This document shows, piece after piece, positions 53,963 through 62,459 of a stretch of DNA of 64,000 bases. Position numbers and translations under genes: made by a program. The notes beneath the pieces were generated by a model. It searched no databases and was not told the origin of the DNA. It saw only the letters and a program-made list of their open reading frames with translations. The stretch comes from Paenibacillus senegalimassiliensis (lineage in GTDB: Bacteria; Bacillota; Bacilli; Paenibacillales; Paenibacillaceae): contig NZ_LN909042.1 of NCBI RefSeq assembly GCF_001486585.1, positions 124,001 to 188,000 on the forward strand, in the 5' to 3' direction. Each line of letters starts with the position of its first letter. Position 1 is the stretch's first letter.

Positions 53963-54774
53963 TGCAGGCATCCGGAGAGCGTCGAGCGGGCTGGGGACAT
54001 CGCACCTTGATGGTAGTGCTGCTCGTCTACTTGTTCCTTCCTTTGCTGGCCACCTTCATCTACGCCTTTGCCAAGGACTGGCAAGCCACGATTCTGCCCG
54101 AGCGCTGGACGCTGGAATGGTTCGGCGAAATGTTCACGGACGTCCGATTTATGGACGCCTTATGGAAGTCCCTTTATTTATGCCTGATCAGTGTAGCGCT
54201 AAGTCTTGTGGTCATGCTGCCCGCGGTATTCATTATTACGGTGTATCTTCCGGGTCTGGAGAGCTTTATGAAGGGGGTTGTGGTGCTGCCCTATGCGGTG
54301 CCCGGCGTAGTCGCTGCCGTTGGACTCATTCGTGCCTATTCATCTGGACCAATCAATATTTCCGGAACCGCCTTTATTTTGATCGGAGCCTACTTCGTCA
54401 TTATTCTGCCTTACATGTATCAGGGGATTCGCAATAGTCTGCTGACTGTATCCGCTGTGGAACTGCTCGGGGCTGCGGAAATGCTTGGAGCAAGCCGGAT
54501 GAAGGCCTTCATCACGGTGATTCTGCCGAATATTTGGCCCGGAGTCATGACTTCTACTCTGCTGTCCTTCTCCGTATTGTTTGGTGAATTCGTGCTGACC
54601 AATATGCTGGTCGGGGGACATATTCAGACGATTCAGGTGTACCTGATGCGCAGAATGAACGAGAGTGGACACTTGGCCAGCGCGATAGCTATCTCTTATT
54701 TCTTGTTCATTCTGGTGTTGTCTATGGTGTTGATGCAGCTTGGCAAAAAAGTAAACAAGGGGATGTCCAAATGA
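53962..54774 (+). CDS. ABC transporter permease (PotC-like)
   Basis: 270 residues with six membrane segments. The EAA-type loop is ELLGAAEMLGASRMKAFITV. It pairs with the preceding permease and overlaps the ATPase gene by 4 bases. Confidence 0.94.
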   Translation: MQASGERRAGWGHRTLMVVLLVYLFLPLLATFIYAFAKDWQATILPERWTLEWFGEMFTDVRFMDALWKSLYLCLISVALSLVVMLPAVFIITVYLPGLESFMKGVVVLPYAVPGVVAAVGLIRAYSSGPINISGTAFILIGAYFVIILPYMYQGIRNSLLTVSAVELLGAAEMLGASRMKAFITVILPNIWPGVMTSTLLSFSVLFGEFVLTNMLVGGHIQTIQVYLMRRMNESGHLASAIAISYFLFILVLSMVLMQLGKKVNKGMSK

Positions 54775-55814
54775 AGCCATATTTGAGGCTGGAAGGGATT
54801 CGCAAGCAATTTGGAGCGAATACCGTGCTCAATCAAGTGAACCTGGAGATTCGTGAGGGGGAACTGGTCACGTTGTTAGGCCCCTCCGGATGCGGTAAAA
54901 GCACGTTGCTTCGCTGTATCGCCGGCTTAACGGAGATGGACGGGGGACATATCTGGCTGGATAACCAGTCCATTGCAGAGCTGCCGCCCCGTAGTCGGGA
55001 GATCGGCATGGTATTCCAATCCTATGCTTTATTCCCCAATCTGACGGTCAGCGAGAATATTGAGTACGGGATGCGAATGCGCAAGGCATCGAAGGAGGCT
55101 CGTCGGCAGCGTTCGACGGAACTGCTCGAGCTAATTGATCTTGTGGACAAGCGCGATGCCTATCCGCAGCAGTTGTCAGGCGGCCAGCAGCAACGTGTCG
55201 CCTTGGCCCGATCATTAGCTGTGCGGCCTAAGGTGCTTCTGTTAGACGAGCCGCTTAGTGCGCTGGATGCCAAAATTCGCAAAAATCTAAGGAGCGAAAT
55301 TCGGGAAATTCAGAAGAAGTTTAATATGACGACGATCTTCGTCACTCATGATCAGGAGGAAGCATTAACCTTATCGGATCGGGTATGTCTCATGAATCAA
55401 GGCAACATTGTGCAGCAAGGAGCACCCGAGGAACTATATTCTGCTCCAAGAACGGAGTTCGTGGCCCGGTTCATGGGGAGCTACAATGTGTTGTCCCGGG
55501 CCGAGGCGCTGCGTTTATTCGGAACGGTGAAGGGCGAGGCGGAGAGCTTTGCCATACGTCCGGAAGCCTTGGCTCTTCTGGATCAGGAGCGAGAAGGTAC
55601 GGGGTTAGAATCAGGCAAGCAAATCGTGCAGGGGACCGTACATTCTGCATCGATCCTGGGCAATGTCATTCGTTATGCCGTGGATACGGCAGGCCTTCGG
55701 CTGACCGTTGATCAACTTAATGATGGGCGGTCCTTGCGAATGGAGGAGAACCACCCGGTGAAGCTGGTGTTGGATGCTACGCAATTGCTGCATTTGGAGA
55801 AGGAAGGGGCTTAG
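54771..55814 (+). CDS. ABC transporter ATP-binding protein (PotA-like)
   Basis: 347 residues. Walker A GPSGCGKST, signature LSGGQQQRVALARS, Walker B VLLLDEPLSALD and switch VTHDQ. The C-terminal region from about 235 is TOBE-like. It powers the two permeases encoded just upstream. Confidence 0.95.
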   Translation: MKPYLRLEGIRKQFGANTVLNQVNLEIREGELVTLLGPSGCGKSTLLRCIAGLTEMDGGHIWLDNQSIAELPPRSREIGMVFQSYALFPNLTVSENIEYGMRMRKASKEARRQRSTELLELIDLVDKRDAYPQQLSGGQQQRVALARSLAVRPKVLLLDEPLSALDAKIRKNLRSEIREIQKKFNMTTIFVTHDQEEALTLSDRVCLMNQGNIVQQGAPEELYSAPRTEFVARFMGSYNVLSRAEALRLFGTVKGEAESFAIRPEALALLDQEREGTGLESGKQIVQGTVHSASILGNVIRYAVDTAGLRLTVDQLNDGRSLRMEENHPVKLVLDATQLLHLEKEGA

Positions 55815-55819
55815 GCAAG

Positions 55820-56605
55820 TTGTCAATTTCATCAGAGGAACGTAAGCGCGTCATTATGGAACAGTTGAAGCTGGAGGGGCAAGTGAAGGTCCCTGACTTA
55901 TCCCAGCTATTTACGGTGTCAGAAGAGACGGTTCGCCGCGATTTGGTATTACTGGAGAAGGATGGGCTGGCCAAGAGGGTATACGGGGGTGCGGTACTCA
56001 CCAAGCTGACCAGCTATGAGCCGCCCTATCTACAGCGGCAGCAGGTGCAGACGGAGGAGAAGGAGTGCATTGGCCGGGCGGCTGCGGAATTGGTCGAATC
56101 GGGAGACACGATTGCCGTGGATATTGGCACCACCACGCTGGAGATGGCCAAGGCCATTGCTGGCCGGGAACGGCTGACAATCCTGACGAATTCGCTGGCC
56201 GTTGCCTATCATCTGATGGAGTCGCTGAACAGCGGAAGATTTTCCGGGAAGATTGTCGTAGTTGGCGGAGAGTTGAACCCGGAGCAGCAATCGATGTCCG
56301 GACCCATGGGAGAGAGCATGCTGTCGCAATTCCGCGTAGATAAGGCGTTCATCTCCGTGGGAGGTATTTCTCCGGAGCGTGGCATCAGTGACTATGATAT
56401 CAATGAGACGGGAATGTCGCGAAGAATGATCGAGGCGGCTTCCCGAACCATCGTGTTGGCGGACGAATCGAAGCTGGGCAAGGAAGCCTTCGTGGAGATC
56501 GCTCCGCTTGATAAATTGCACGTAATTGTCAGCAATACGGCCGTTCCGAAGGAATGGGTACAGCCCCTCCGCAGCCAGCATATTCAATGGATTGAAGCTA
56601 AATAA
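55820..56605 (+). CDS. DeoR/GlpR-family transcriptional regulator
   Basis: 261 residues, TTG start with AAGGAAGGGG upstream. The N-terminal helix-turn-helix (VPDLSQLFTVSEETVRRDLVLLE) and family signature are followed by a phosphosugar-sensing domain: DTIAVDIGTTTLEMAKAI, ILTNSLAV, and DKAFISVGGISPERGISDYD. DeoR regulators usually sense a phosphorylated sugar or polyol, so the imported compound may yield one. Lies inside the operon it likely controls. Confidence 0.94.
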   Translation: MSISSEERKRVIMEQLKLEGQVKVPDLSQLFTVSEETVRRDLVLLEKDGLAKRVYGGAVLTKLTSYEPPYLQRQQVQTEEKECIGRAAAELVESGDTIAVDIGTTTLEMAKAIAGRERLTILTNSLAVAYHLMESLNSGRFSGKIVVVGGELNPEQQSMSGPMGESMLSQFRVDKAFISVGGISPERGISDYDINETGMSRRMIEAASRTIVLADESKLGKEAFVEIAPLDKLHVIVSNTAVPKEWVQPLRSQHIQWIEAK

Positions 56606-56628
56606 GAGGATAAAGGGAGGAATCATAG

Positions 56629-57450
56629 ATGTCGTCGACCGAAGCTAAGCTGATTGTCGTTGTGTTGGATGGACTTAGATATGATGCGGCCCGCAAATAT
56701 TTGGGCTATATGGAGCATTTAGTTGAACAAGGAGAGGTGTCTTGCTACCGCGTGGAGTCTCAGCTTCCTAGCTTATCTCGTCCGCTCTACGAGGTGCTGC
56801 TCACCGGAACGCCAGTCGCACGAAATGGCATCACCGCTAATCATATTGTGCGTCTAAGCTGGGAGGAGAGTGTGTTCCATCTGGCTACCAAGGCAGGCCT
56901 GAGAACGGCAGCAGCAGCCTATCATTGGGTAAGCGAGCTATATAACCGCGCTCCCTTTAACTTGATAGAGGACCGTCACCAACACGATGAGAGCCGGCCG
57001 ATTCAGCATGGCATGTTCTACTTTGAGGATCATTACCCGGATAGTCATTTATTTTTGGATGCCGAACACTTGCGTACGACCTATAATCCAAACTTCCTTT
57101 ATATCCATTCGATGAATATTGACGATATGGGCCATAAGCACGGAGGGGAGAGCAAGGAATATGCGGGAGCGGTGCGGATGGCGGATGGCTTGCTGGCCTC
57201 TCTGGTGCCGTTATGGAGATCGCAAGGGTATCAGGTCATCGTGACCTCAGATCACGGCATGAACGGAGAGGGACAACATGGCGGCACGGAACCGGAGGAA
57301 CGACAAGTTCCGCTGTACGTCTTCGGCGAATTGCCGTTTTCCTCTTCCGCATTGGAGCGCGAGCCGGGGATATCACAACTTTATTTTGCACCGCTGATTT
57401 GTCATTACTTGGGGATCGAGACATCTAAGGCAATGGTGAACTGGACATAG
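56629..57450 (+). CDS. Alkaline-phosphatase-superfamily phosphodiesterase (NPP-like)
   Basis: 273 residues, cytoplasmic. VVVLDGLRYDA supplies the first metal aspartate and LPSLSRPLYEVLLTG holds the nucleophile (Ser or Thr). SMNIDDMGHKHGG, VTSDHGMN and QHGGTEPEERQVPL supply further Asp and His ligands of the two-zinc site. The layout fits nucleotide pyrophosphatase/phosphodiesterase or phosphonate-hydrolase-like enzymes. Gene context (importer before, PHP phosphoesterase after) suggests it cleaves the imported phosphodiester or phosphonate. Confidence 0.85.
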   Translation: MSSTEAKLIVVVLDGLRYDAARKYLGYMEHLVEQGEVSCYRVESQLPSLSRPLYEVLLTGTPVARNGITANHIVRLSWEESVFHLATKAGLRTAAAAYHWVSELYNRAPFNLIEDRHQHDESRPIQHGMFYFEDHYPDSHLFLDAEHLRTTYNPNFLYIHSMNIDDMGHKHGGESKEYAGAVRMADGLLASLVPLWRSQGYQVIVTSDHGMNGEGQHGGTEPEERQVPLYVFGELPFSSSALEREPGISQLYFAPLICHYLGIETSKAMVNWT

Positions 57451-57466
57451 ACAGGAGGACTTGCCG

Positions 57467-58477
57467 TTGAAGGTTGATATGCATTTTCATCTAGAGGAAG
57501 GGCCGTACTCGTTGCGTTGGCTCATGCGCACCATGCAGGCGCTCTCTGCGACGGAGCCCACCTATTCTAACGCTTCGGAAAAGGATAAGGACCACACGCT
57601 TGCCTTTGCAGAGCAATTGTCCGGGCTTTTATCCGGGCGGATGCAGCAAGGGTGCTACAGTGAAGAATGGCTGGACCGATATCTGACGACGGGCCGCAGC
57701 CGGGGAATCAAAGAGTTTGGCGTTGTAGATCACCTATACCGTTTCCGTGAATGCCGCCCATATTACGAGAAGCATATGCTACTGGACGATAGTCCGGTGG
57801 GCAAGCTGCAACGTACCTGGCTAGACCAGGTATGCGTCACCTCACTTTCAGAATTTGCCGATTTCATTACGGAAGCGAAGAAGACCCGGCCCGATCTGGC
57901 GCTAGGGGTGGAAGCGGACTTCTTCCCTGGTGGAGAGGCAGAACTTGGTGAGTTGCTAGCTCAGCATCCATGGGATTACGTCATTGGCTCGGTTCACTTC
58001 CTGGAGGGCTGGGGGTTTGATAATCCCGAAGCGAAGGAGGGCTTTGAAGGACGGGACATTGTAGCCACCTATGCCGCTTACTATGACCTTCTCGGGCAAG
58101 CTTGCGAATCGGGGCTATTCCAGATTATTGCGCACCCGGACAATTTGAAGTTATTTGGCTTTCGTCCTCAGAATGAACGGGAGTTGCTACCCTTGTACAG
58201 ACAGACTGCGGAGAAGATGACTCATAGCGGGGTGATTACGGAGATTAATACAGGCCTGGCTTATCGCTACCCTGTCGCTGAGAGTTGTCCAAGTCCGTTG
58301 TTCCTCTCCGTGCTGGCTGAATATGGTGTGCCTTTAACTTTGTCTTCAGACGCCCATTTTCCCGACGATATCGGAATGCTGCTGGATGGCGCTTTGGCCG
58401 ATGCCGTGGAGCAGGGCTACACAGAGCTTGCGATATTCAGGAACCGGGAACGGCAAATGGTGGCCATTGCTCCTTAG
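57467..58477 (+). CDS. PHP-domain phosphoesterase (histidinol-phosphatase-like)
   Basis: About 336 residues. TTG start at 57467 with AGGAGG 8 bases upstream. The PHP metal motifs run in order: VDMHFHLEEG, VVDHLYRF, GVEADFFPGG, IGSVHFLEGWGFD, IIAHPDNLKL and LSSDAHFPDDIG. Members hydrolyse phosphomonoesters such as histidinol phosphate or cyclic phosphates. No other histidine genes are present, so a catabolic role after the NPP-like enzyme is more likely. Confidence 0.88.
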   Translation: MKVDMHFHLEEGPYSLRWLMRTMQALSATEPTYSNASEKDKDHTLAFAEQLSGLLSGRMQQGCYSEEWLDRYLTTGRSRGIKEFGVVDHLYRFRECRPYYEKHMLLDDSPVGKLQRTWLDQVCVTSLSEFADFITEAKKTRPDLALGVEADFFPGGEAELGELLAQHPWDYVIGSVHFLEGWGFDNPEAKEGFEGRDIVATYAAYYDLLGQACESGLFQIIAHPDNLKLFGFRPQNERELLPLYRQTAEKMTHSGVITEINTGLAYRYPVAESCPSPLFLSVLAEYGVPLTLSSDAHFPDDIGMLLDGALADAVEQGYTELAIFRNRERQMVAIAP

Positions 58478-58490
58478 GTCGCTGAAAGCC

Positions 58491-58537
58491 GGATAGCACG
58501 TGGTAACAAATGCCCACCTCCATCCGTCCTTTTTTTA
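58491..58537 (+). terminator. Terminator of the organophosphorus operon
   Basis: GGAT and GTGG pair with CCAC and ATCC around a loop, followed by a seven-T run. Confidence 0.7.
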
Positions 58538-58600
58538 AATGATTAATTTATAGGGCGAGTTGCTCTTGAAGTGAGTGTTCAAGGCCAGGAGGTTGGTGCG

Positions 58601-59626
58601 ATGTTAATGCGGAAGTCGGACTACAGTAGAAATGGAAGACAAGTCAGCCGGGGCTGGTATGGGCTGCTGTACCTGCTGTTTGGCGTATATGTGATGTTAA
58701 TGGGACAGGTCGTTTTGTTTAAGACGATGCCCCTGGATTCATTGTTTTATGAACGGCTTAGTACGTTAAGAAGCGTGAATCTGATTCCATTTCGTACGAT
58801 TGGGCAATTTCTGGTTCAAGGGGACCCGGGGCGATTAATGGAAAATATCGGGGGCAACATTTTGATATTTATTCCCATGGGGTTATTTGTGGCCTTCGTA
58901 GCCAGACGTTGGTTGTTCTGGGGACAAATTGCTGTCGTGCTGGGAATCTCCTTGCTCTTTGAGGTCAGTCAATACGTATTTGCCCTCGGCAGCAGCGATA
59001 TCGATGATGTTCTCTTGAACGTTACGGGCGGGGTGCTGGGGATCGGCGCTTATCTCTGGGTGGAGAACCGAGCTCGTACGCCAAGGAAGCTGGTGATGAT
59101 GCTTACGGGAATTTACCTCCTGGTAGGGGCTGGAGGGATTGCCTCTATAACCGCCTACGATGCAAGCCTGCTCCCTTTTGTGGATGCCAAGGTCGTGTAT
59201 GCAGATGAGAATAAGGAAGTCATGTCCGGCTGGGAGGAATCATCACGTGATCTATTGGGGGATTTAACGGCTGTCGAAGAGGAAGCCGTCACCGTGCGGA
59301 TCAATCCTTCTTACGTGGTAATGTCTAGAGAGACGGCGAAGGAAGAACTTAAGTCGGAGACAGAAACGAAGCTGGAGACGGAGCCCAAGGAAGTTACCCT
59401 GACCGTGGATGGGCAGACAAAAATTTTTGTTCGCTACATCCACGAGGAAGGCAAGCAGGTAGTTAGCCGTTATGAAGAGGTTAACTGGTCGCAAGTTAAG
59501 CAGTGGCTTGAGCAAGAGGGCGTGGAGCAAGGAGAAAGCATGGTTCATCCCCCTACGGTGAGCGCATGGTACTCAGATGAACGTCCCGGTGCAGCGGGGG
59601 CACTGCTGATTAGCATTATTGAATAA
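58601..59626 (+). CDS. VanZ-domain membrane protein with extra C-terminal domain
   Basis: 341 residues from the ATG at 58601, behind AGGAGG (8-base spacing). The first 160 residues form the VanZ domain with four membrane segments and motifs VNLIPFRTI, ENIGGNILIFIPMG, and SSDIDDVLLNVTGGVLG. A fifth helix at about 170-195 leads to a roughly 150-residue outside domain with a Glu/Lys/Thr-rich low-complexity stretch. VanZ family members can give low-level glycopeptide tolerance, but most have unknown roles. The extra domain is not recognised. Confidence 0.88.
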   Translation: MLMRKSDYSRNGRQVSRGWYGLLYLLFGVYVMLMGQVVLFKTMPLDSLFYERLSTLRSVNLIPFRTIGQFLVQGDPGRLMENIGGNILIFIPMGLFVAFVARRWLFWGQIAVVLGISLLFEVSQYVFALGSSDIDDVLLNVTGGVLGIGAYLWVENRARTPRKLVMMLTGIYLLVGAGGIASITAYDASLLPFVDAKVVYADENKEVMSGWEESSRDLLGDLTAVEEEAVTVRINPSYVVMSRETAKEELKSETETKLETEPKEVTLTVDGQTKIFVRYIHEEGKQVVSRYEEVNWSQVKQWLEQEGVEQGESMVHPPTVSAWYSDERPGAAGALLISIIE

Positions 59627-59650
59627 TCTGGGAGTGCAGGAAGCTGGACA

Positions 59651-59697
59651 AGCGTCTGTTCGTACCGCATATGGCGGGATGGAGGACGCTTTTTTTG
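59651..59697 (+). terminator. Terminator after the VanZ gene
   Basis: AGCGTC/GACGCT outer stem with inner CCGC/GCGG pairing, then seven T. Confidence 0.85.
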
Positions 59698-59725
59698 TAT
59701 TTATGACCTTCTTTTTGTACGGTGA

Positions 59726-59752
59726 TGAAACCAATTGGTTCATTGTCATGTA
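59726..59752 (+). promoter_or_regulatory. Sigma-W-like promoter of the pspA operon
   Basis: TGAAAC, 17 bases, TGTA closely matches the sigma-W consensus TGAAAC-N16/17-CGTA. The spacer holds the dyad AACCAATTGGTT. It lies 40 bases before the pspA start; sigma-W controls the homologous operon in B. subtilis. Confidence 0.7.
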
Positions 59753-59791
59753 TTATTAAGTAAATACACAACCATCGAAGGAGGAACGGAC

Positions 59792-60526
59792 GTGGGAATC
59801 TTATCGAGGTTTCGGGATGTTATGCGAGCCAATATCGGAGCCATGCTGGAGGGAGCCAAGGAACCGGCGGCAGCGGTAGATCAATATATGAAGCAAATTC
59901 AGCTAGATTTGGGTCAGATACGGGCCGAATCGGCCTCACTTCTGGCCGCTGAGGGCCGGGCAAGGCGGGCGCTGGAGGAATGCGATGCCGAGATCAGGAA
60001 GCTGCAACGTTACGCGGAGAAGGCGGCAGAGTCCGGTGATGATGAGGGAGCGCTGAAGTTCTTGCAGCGCAAAGCTACTCAGGCGGAGGAACGCAAGAAG
60101 CGACAAGCCGCTTACGAAGAGGCGGCGGGCCAGACCGCCAAGCTTGCGCAGATGCAAGAGAAGCTTACGGCTGACGTGAATGAGCTTGAAGCAAGGCGGG
60201 CCACGCTCAAGGGCAAGCTGGCGGAGGCCGAAGCACAGCAACGTAGAAACGCGGCTACCAGTGAACGATCTGCCTTCCGGGAGCTGGAGGAGAAGGCCGA
60301 CCTCGCGCTGAACGAAGCGTTGGCTCTCGCCGAGCTGCGGGGAGGCAGCCGCAAGGATGATCTGGATGAGCTGATGGCTCAGCTAGAGCGGGATACCCAG
60401 GCGGCGAAAGAAGCTCAGGTTGCTTCAGAGGATGGTAATCAGGCCTCAGGGCAATCAGAGTCAGGACCTGTCTCCCCTGAGGAAGAGCTTGCGGCCATGA
60501 AGGGTAAATTGAATAAGGAATCCTAA
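59792..60526 (+). CDS. pspA: PspA/IM30-family phage shock protein
   Basis: About 244 residues, GTG start behind AAGGAGG. LSRFRDVMRANIGAMLEGAKEP is the amphipathic membrane-binding N-terminus. The rest is long coiled coil rich in Ala, Glu, Lys and Arg, then a Gln/Ser/Glu-rich tail. PspA oligomers stabilise damaged membranes. It begins a four-gene operon like B. subtilis pspA-ydjG-ydjH-ydjI. Confidence 0.93.
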   Translation: MGILSRFRDVMRANIGAMLEGAKEPAAAVDQYMKQIQLDLGQIRAESASLLAAEGRARRALEECDAEIRKLQRYAEKAAESGDDEGALKFLQRKATQAEERKKRQAAYEEAAGQTAKLAQMQEKLTADVNELEARRATLKGKLAEAEAQQRRNAATSERSAFRELEEKADLALNEALALAELRGGSRKDDLDELMAQLERDTQAAKEAQVASEDGNQASGQSESGPVSPEEELAAMKGKLNKES

Positions 60527-60542
60527 GAATTACCTGTAAGCT

Positions 60543-60568
60543 CGACTTTTTGAACCAAGCACTTATAG
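60543..60568 (+). repeat. Short conserved motif, copy 2 of 2
   Basis: CGACTTTTTGAAC, 6 bases, CTTATAG, as at 30-54. It lies between pspA and the zinc-ribbon gene, just upstream of that gene's ribosome binding site. Confidence 0.4.
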
Positions 60569-60582
60569 ATTGAGGTGAGTAA

Positions 60583-61614
60583 ATGCCGGTCATCGAGTAC
60601 AAATGCCCCAATTGCGGTAGCGGCATGCGATTTGATAGCGTGTCGGGCAAGCTAAGCTGTCCAAGCTGCGGACGGCAGGATAATATCGAGCAAATCCCTG
60701 ATCCGCTCAAGCAGCAGGTCTATGCCGACAACGAGGTTAAGGAATATCATTGTGAGAGCTGCGGGGCGGTCATCGTGACCGACCCGGAGACGAGCGCGAC
60801 TAACTGCAGCTTCTGTGGAGCAGCCGTGGTATTGAGCGACCGCTTGAGCGGAAGGCTTGCTCCCGTGCAGGTTATTCCTTTTGCAATCAGTAAGGAAGAA
60901 GCTAAGGAAGCGTTCAGGAAGTGGTGTAAAAGAGGCCTATTGACACCACGGGCTTTCATGGCGGCGAATCGCATTAAGGGTATTACGGGTATTTATGTCC
61001 CGTTCTGGCTATACGACCTGCATAACCGTGTCGAAGCTCAAGGTCATGCAACCAAGGTGAGAAGCTACACCCGGGGTGATTACCGTTATACGGAAACGGA
61101 CCACTTCGCCATTTACCGGAAGCTTAACGTAGATTACGTGCGGGTGCCCATCGATGCCTCCGAGAAGATGAATGACAAGCTGATGGATCGACTGGAGCCC
61201 TTTCCCTACGATAAGCTCAAAGAATTCAGAACCCCGTATCTTGCCGGATATATTGCGGAAAAATATAGCTATACCGGGGAGCAATTGCTCCCTCGGGTCA
61301 AGGACAAGGTTAGGCCTTATATCGAATCCTTTTTGTCATCCACCGTATCGGGGTATGCCAGCGTAAGCTTCACGGATAAGCGAATTGATACCGATATGAA
61401 CCGCAATGATTATGTACTGCTTCCGGTGTGGATGTTCACCTATGATTTTAACCGCTCGGAGTATACCTTCGCCATGAACGGGCAGACGGGCAAGGTTGTC
61501 GGCAAGCCGCCATTAAGCAAGGGGAAAATGGCTGCCTGGTTCGCTGGTATTGCAGGCGTATCGCTCTTGTCGCTTAAAATTGCTTCTTGGGCGATGGGAG
61601 GTGGATTCCTGTGA
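60583..61614 (+). CDS. TFIIB-type zinc-ribbon protein (YdjG-like)
   Basis: 343 residues. Two N-terminal zinc ribbons: CPNCGSGMRF with CPSCGRQ, and CESCGAV with CSFCGAAV. The middle domain (IKGITGIYVPFWLYDLHNRVEAQG to PVWMFTYDF) is soluble and conserved in the family. A single C-terminal membrane helix is at about 318-338. It sits between PspA and a TPM-domain protein as YdjG does in B. subtilis. Probably a membrane-associated partner of PspA. Confidence 0.88.
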   Translation: MPVIEYKCPNCGSGMRFDSVSGKLSCPSCGRQDNIEQIPDPLKQQVYADNEVKEYHCESCGAVIVTDPETSATNCSFCGAAVVLSDRLSGRLAPVQVIPFAISKEEAKEAFRKWCKRGLLTPRAFMAANRIKGITGIYVPFWLYDLHNRVEAQGHATKVRSYTRGDYRYTETDHFAIYRKLNVDYVRVPIDASEKMNDKLMDRLEPFPYDKLKEFRTPYLAGYIAEKYSYTGEQLLPRVKDKVRPYIESFLSSTVSGYASVSFTDKRIDTDMNRNDYVLLPVWMFTYDFNRSEYTFAMNGQTGKVVGKPPLSKGKMAAWFAGIAGVSLLSLKIASWAMGGGFL

Positions 61615-62441
61615 TCGTAAGGAACTATCGTGCAGGTTGGAATAAGCACCTGGGAGTCATTACAGCGATCTTGCTGCTTATGGTTAGCTTAAGCGGCGGA
61701 TTCACCTTATTAGCGGGGACGGCCGAGGCCGCTGGAGGTACAGACAATCCGCTCATTTACGATGAGGCCGGACTGCTTAGCGAAGCGGATGTTGCTGCGT
61801 TGACACAGATGGCCCGCAGCTATGGAGCCGAGCGGGAGACGGACATTATTGTATACACCACGAATAACCCTGAGGGCGAAGATGTGGTGAAGCTGACCGA
61901 GGATTTCTATGACGAGCGGGCACCGGGGTATGATAAAGCCCACGGAAACACGGTTATGCTGACGCTGGATATGATGAATCGGGACATTTACCTGGCGGGG
62001 TTTTATAAGGCAGAGGATTATTTGGATGATGGTCGGCTGGACAAAATCCGTAATCACATCACCCCAATGCTGTCGTCGGGGGATTATAGACAGGCGTTTG
62101 AGGAATATATTTTGACCGCACATCGCTATATGGGATTCAAGCCGGGCGTTAATCCGGATAATATCCTGTTTAATGGTTGGTTCCAGCTAGGCGCAGCCCT
62201 GGTCATTGGCGCGGTCGCCGTGGGGGCTATGGCATACCGCTCCGGTGGACGGGTGACGGTCAGTGGGGCGACGTACGAGGATCGGGGCAAGTCGGGGATA
62301 TTGGGCCGTCAGGATCAATATTTGCGGACGACGGTCACGAAGACGAAAATTCAGAAGAGCAGCAGCGGCGGCTCCGGTGGGGGCGGCGGCGGAAGAACCG
62401 GAGGCGGGCATTCACATAGCGGCAGCCGGGGGTCATTTTAA
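61611..62441 (+). CDS. TPM-domain membrane protein (YdjH-like)
   Basis: About 276 residues. GTG start at 61611 overlapping the previous stop (GTGA), with GGGAGG upstream. A signal or anchor segment covers about residues 15-38. The TPM domain follows (LLSEADVAALTQMARSYGAER, DIIVYTTNNPEG, MMNRDIYLAGFY), then a membrane helix near 195-215 and a Ser/Gly/His-rich C-terminus. TPM proteins act in extracytoplasmic phosphate-ester chemistry or photosystem repair; the role here is membrane-stress linked. Confidence 0.88.
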   Translation: MIVRNYRAGWNKHLGVITAILLLMVSLSGGFTLLAGTAEAAGGTDNPLIYDEAGLLSEADVAALTQMARSYGAERETDIIVYTTNNPEGEDVVKLTEDFYDERAPGYDKAHGNTVMLTLDMMNRDIYLAGFYKAEDYLDDGRLDKIRNHITPMLSSGDYRQAFEEYILTAHRYMGFKPGVNPDNILFNGWFQLGAALVIGAVAVGAMAYRSGGRVTVSGATYEDRGKSGILGRQDQYLRTTVTKTKIQKSSSGGSGGGGGGRTGGGHSHSGSRGSF

Positions 62442-62459
62442 CAGAAGGGTGTGGGTAAC

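Noticed and set aside
57467..58477. Histidine-biosynthesis histidinol phosphatase
   Set aside because: No other his genes are nearby, and the gene sits at the end of an importer/phosphodiesterase operon.
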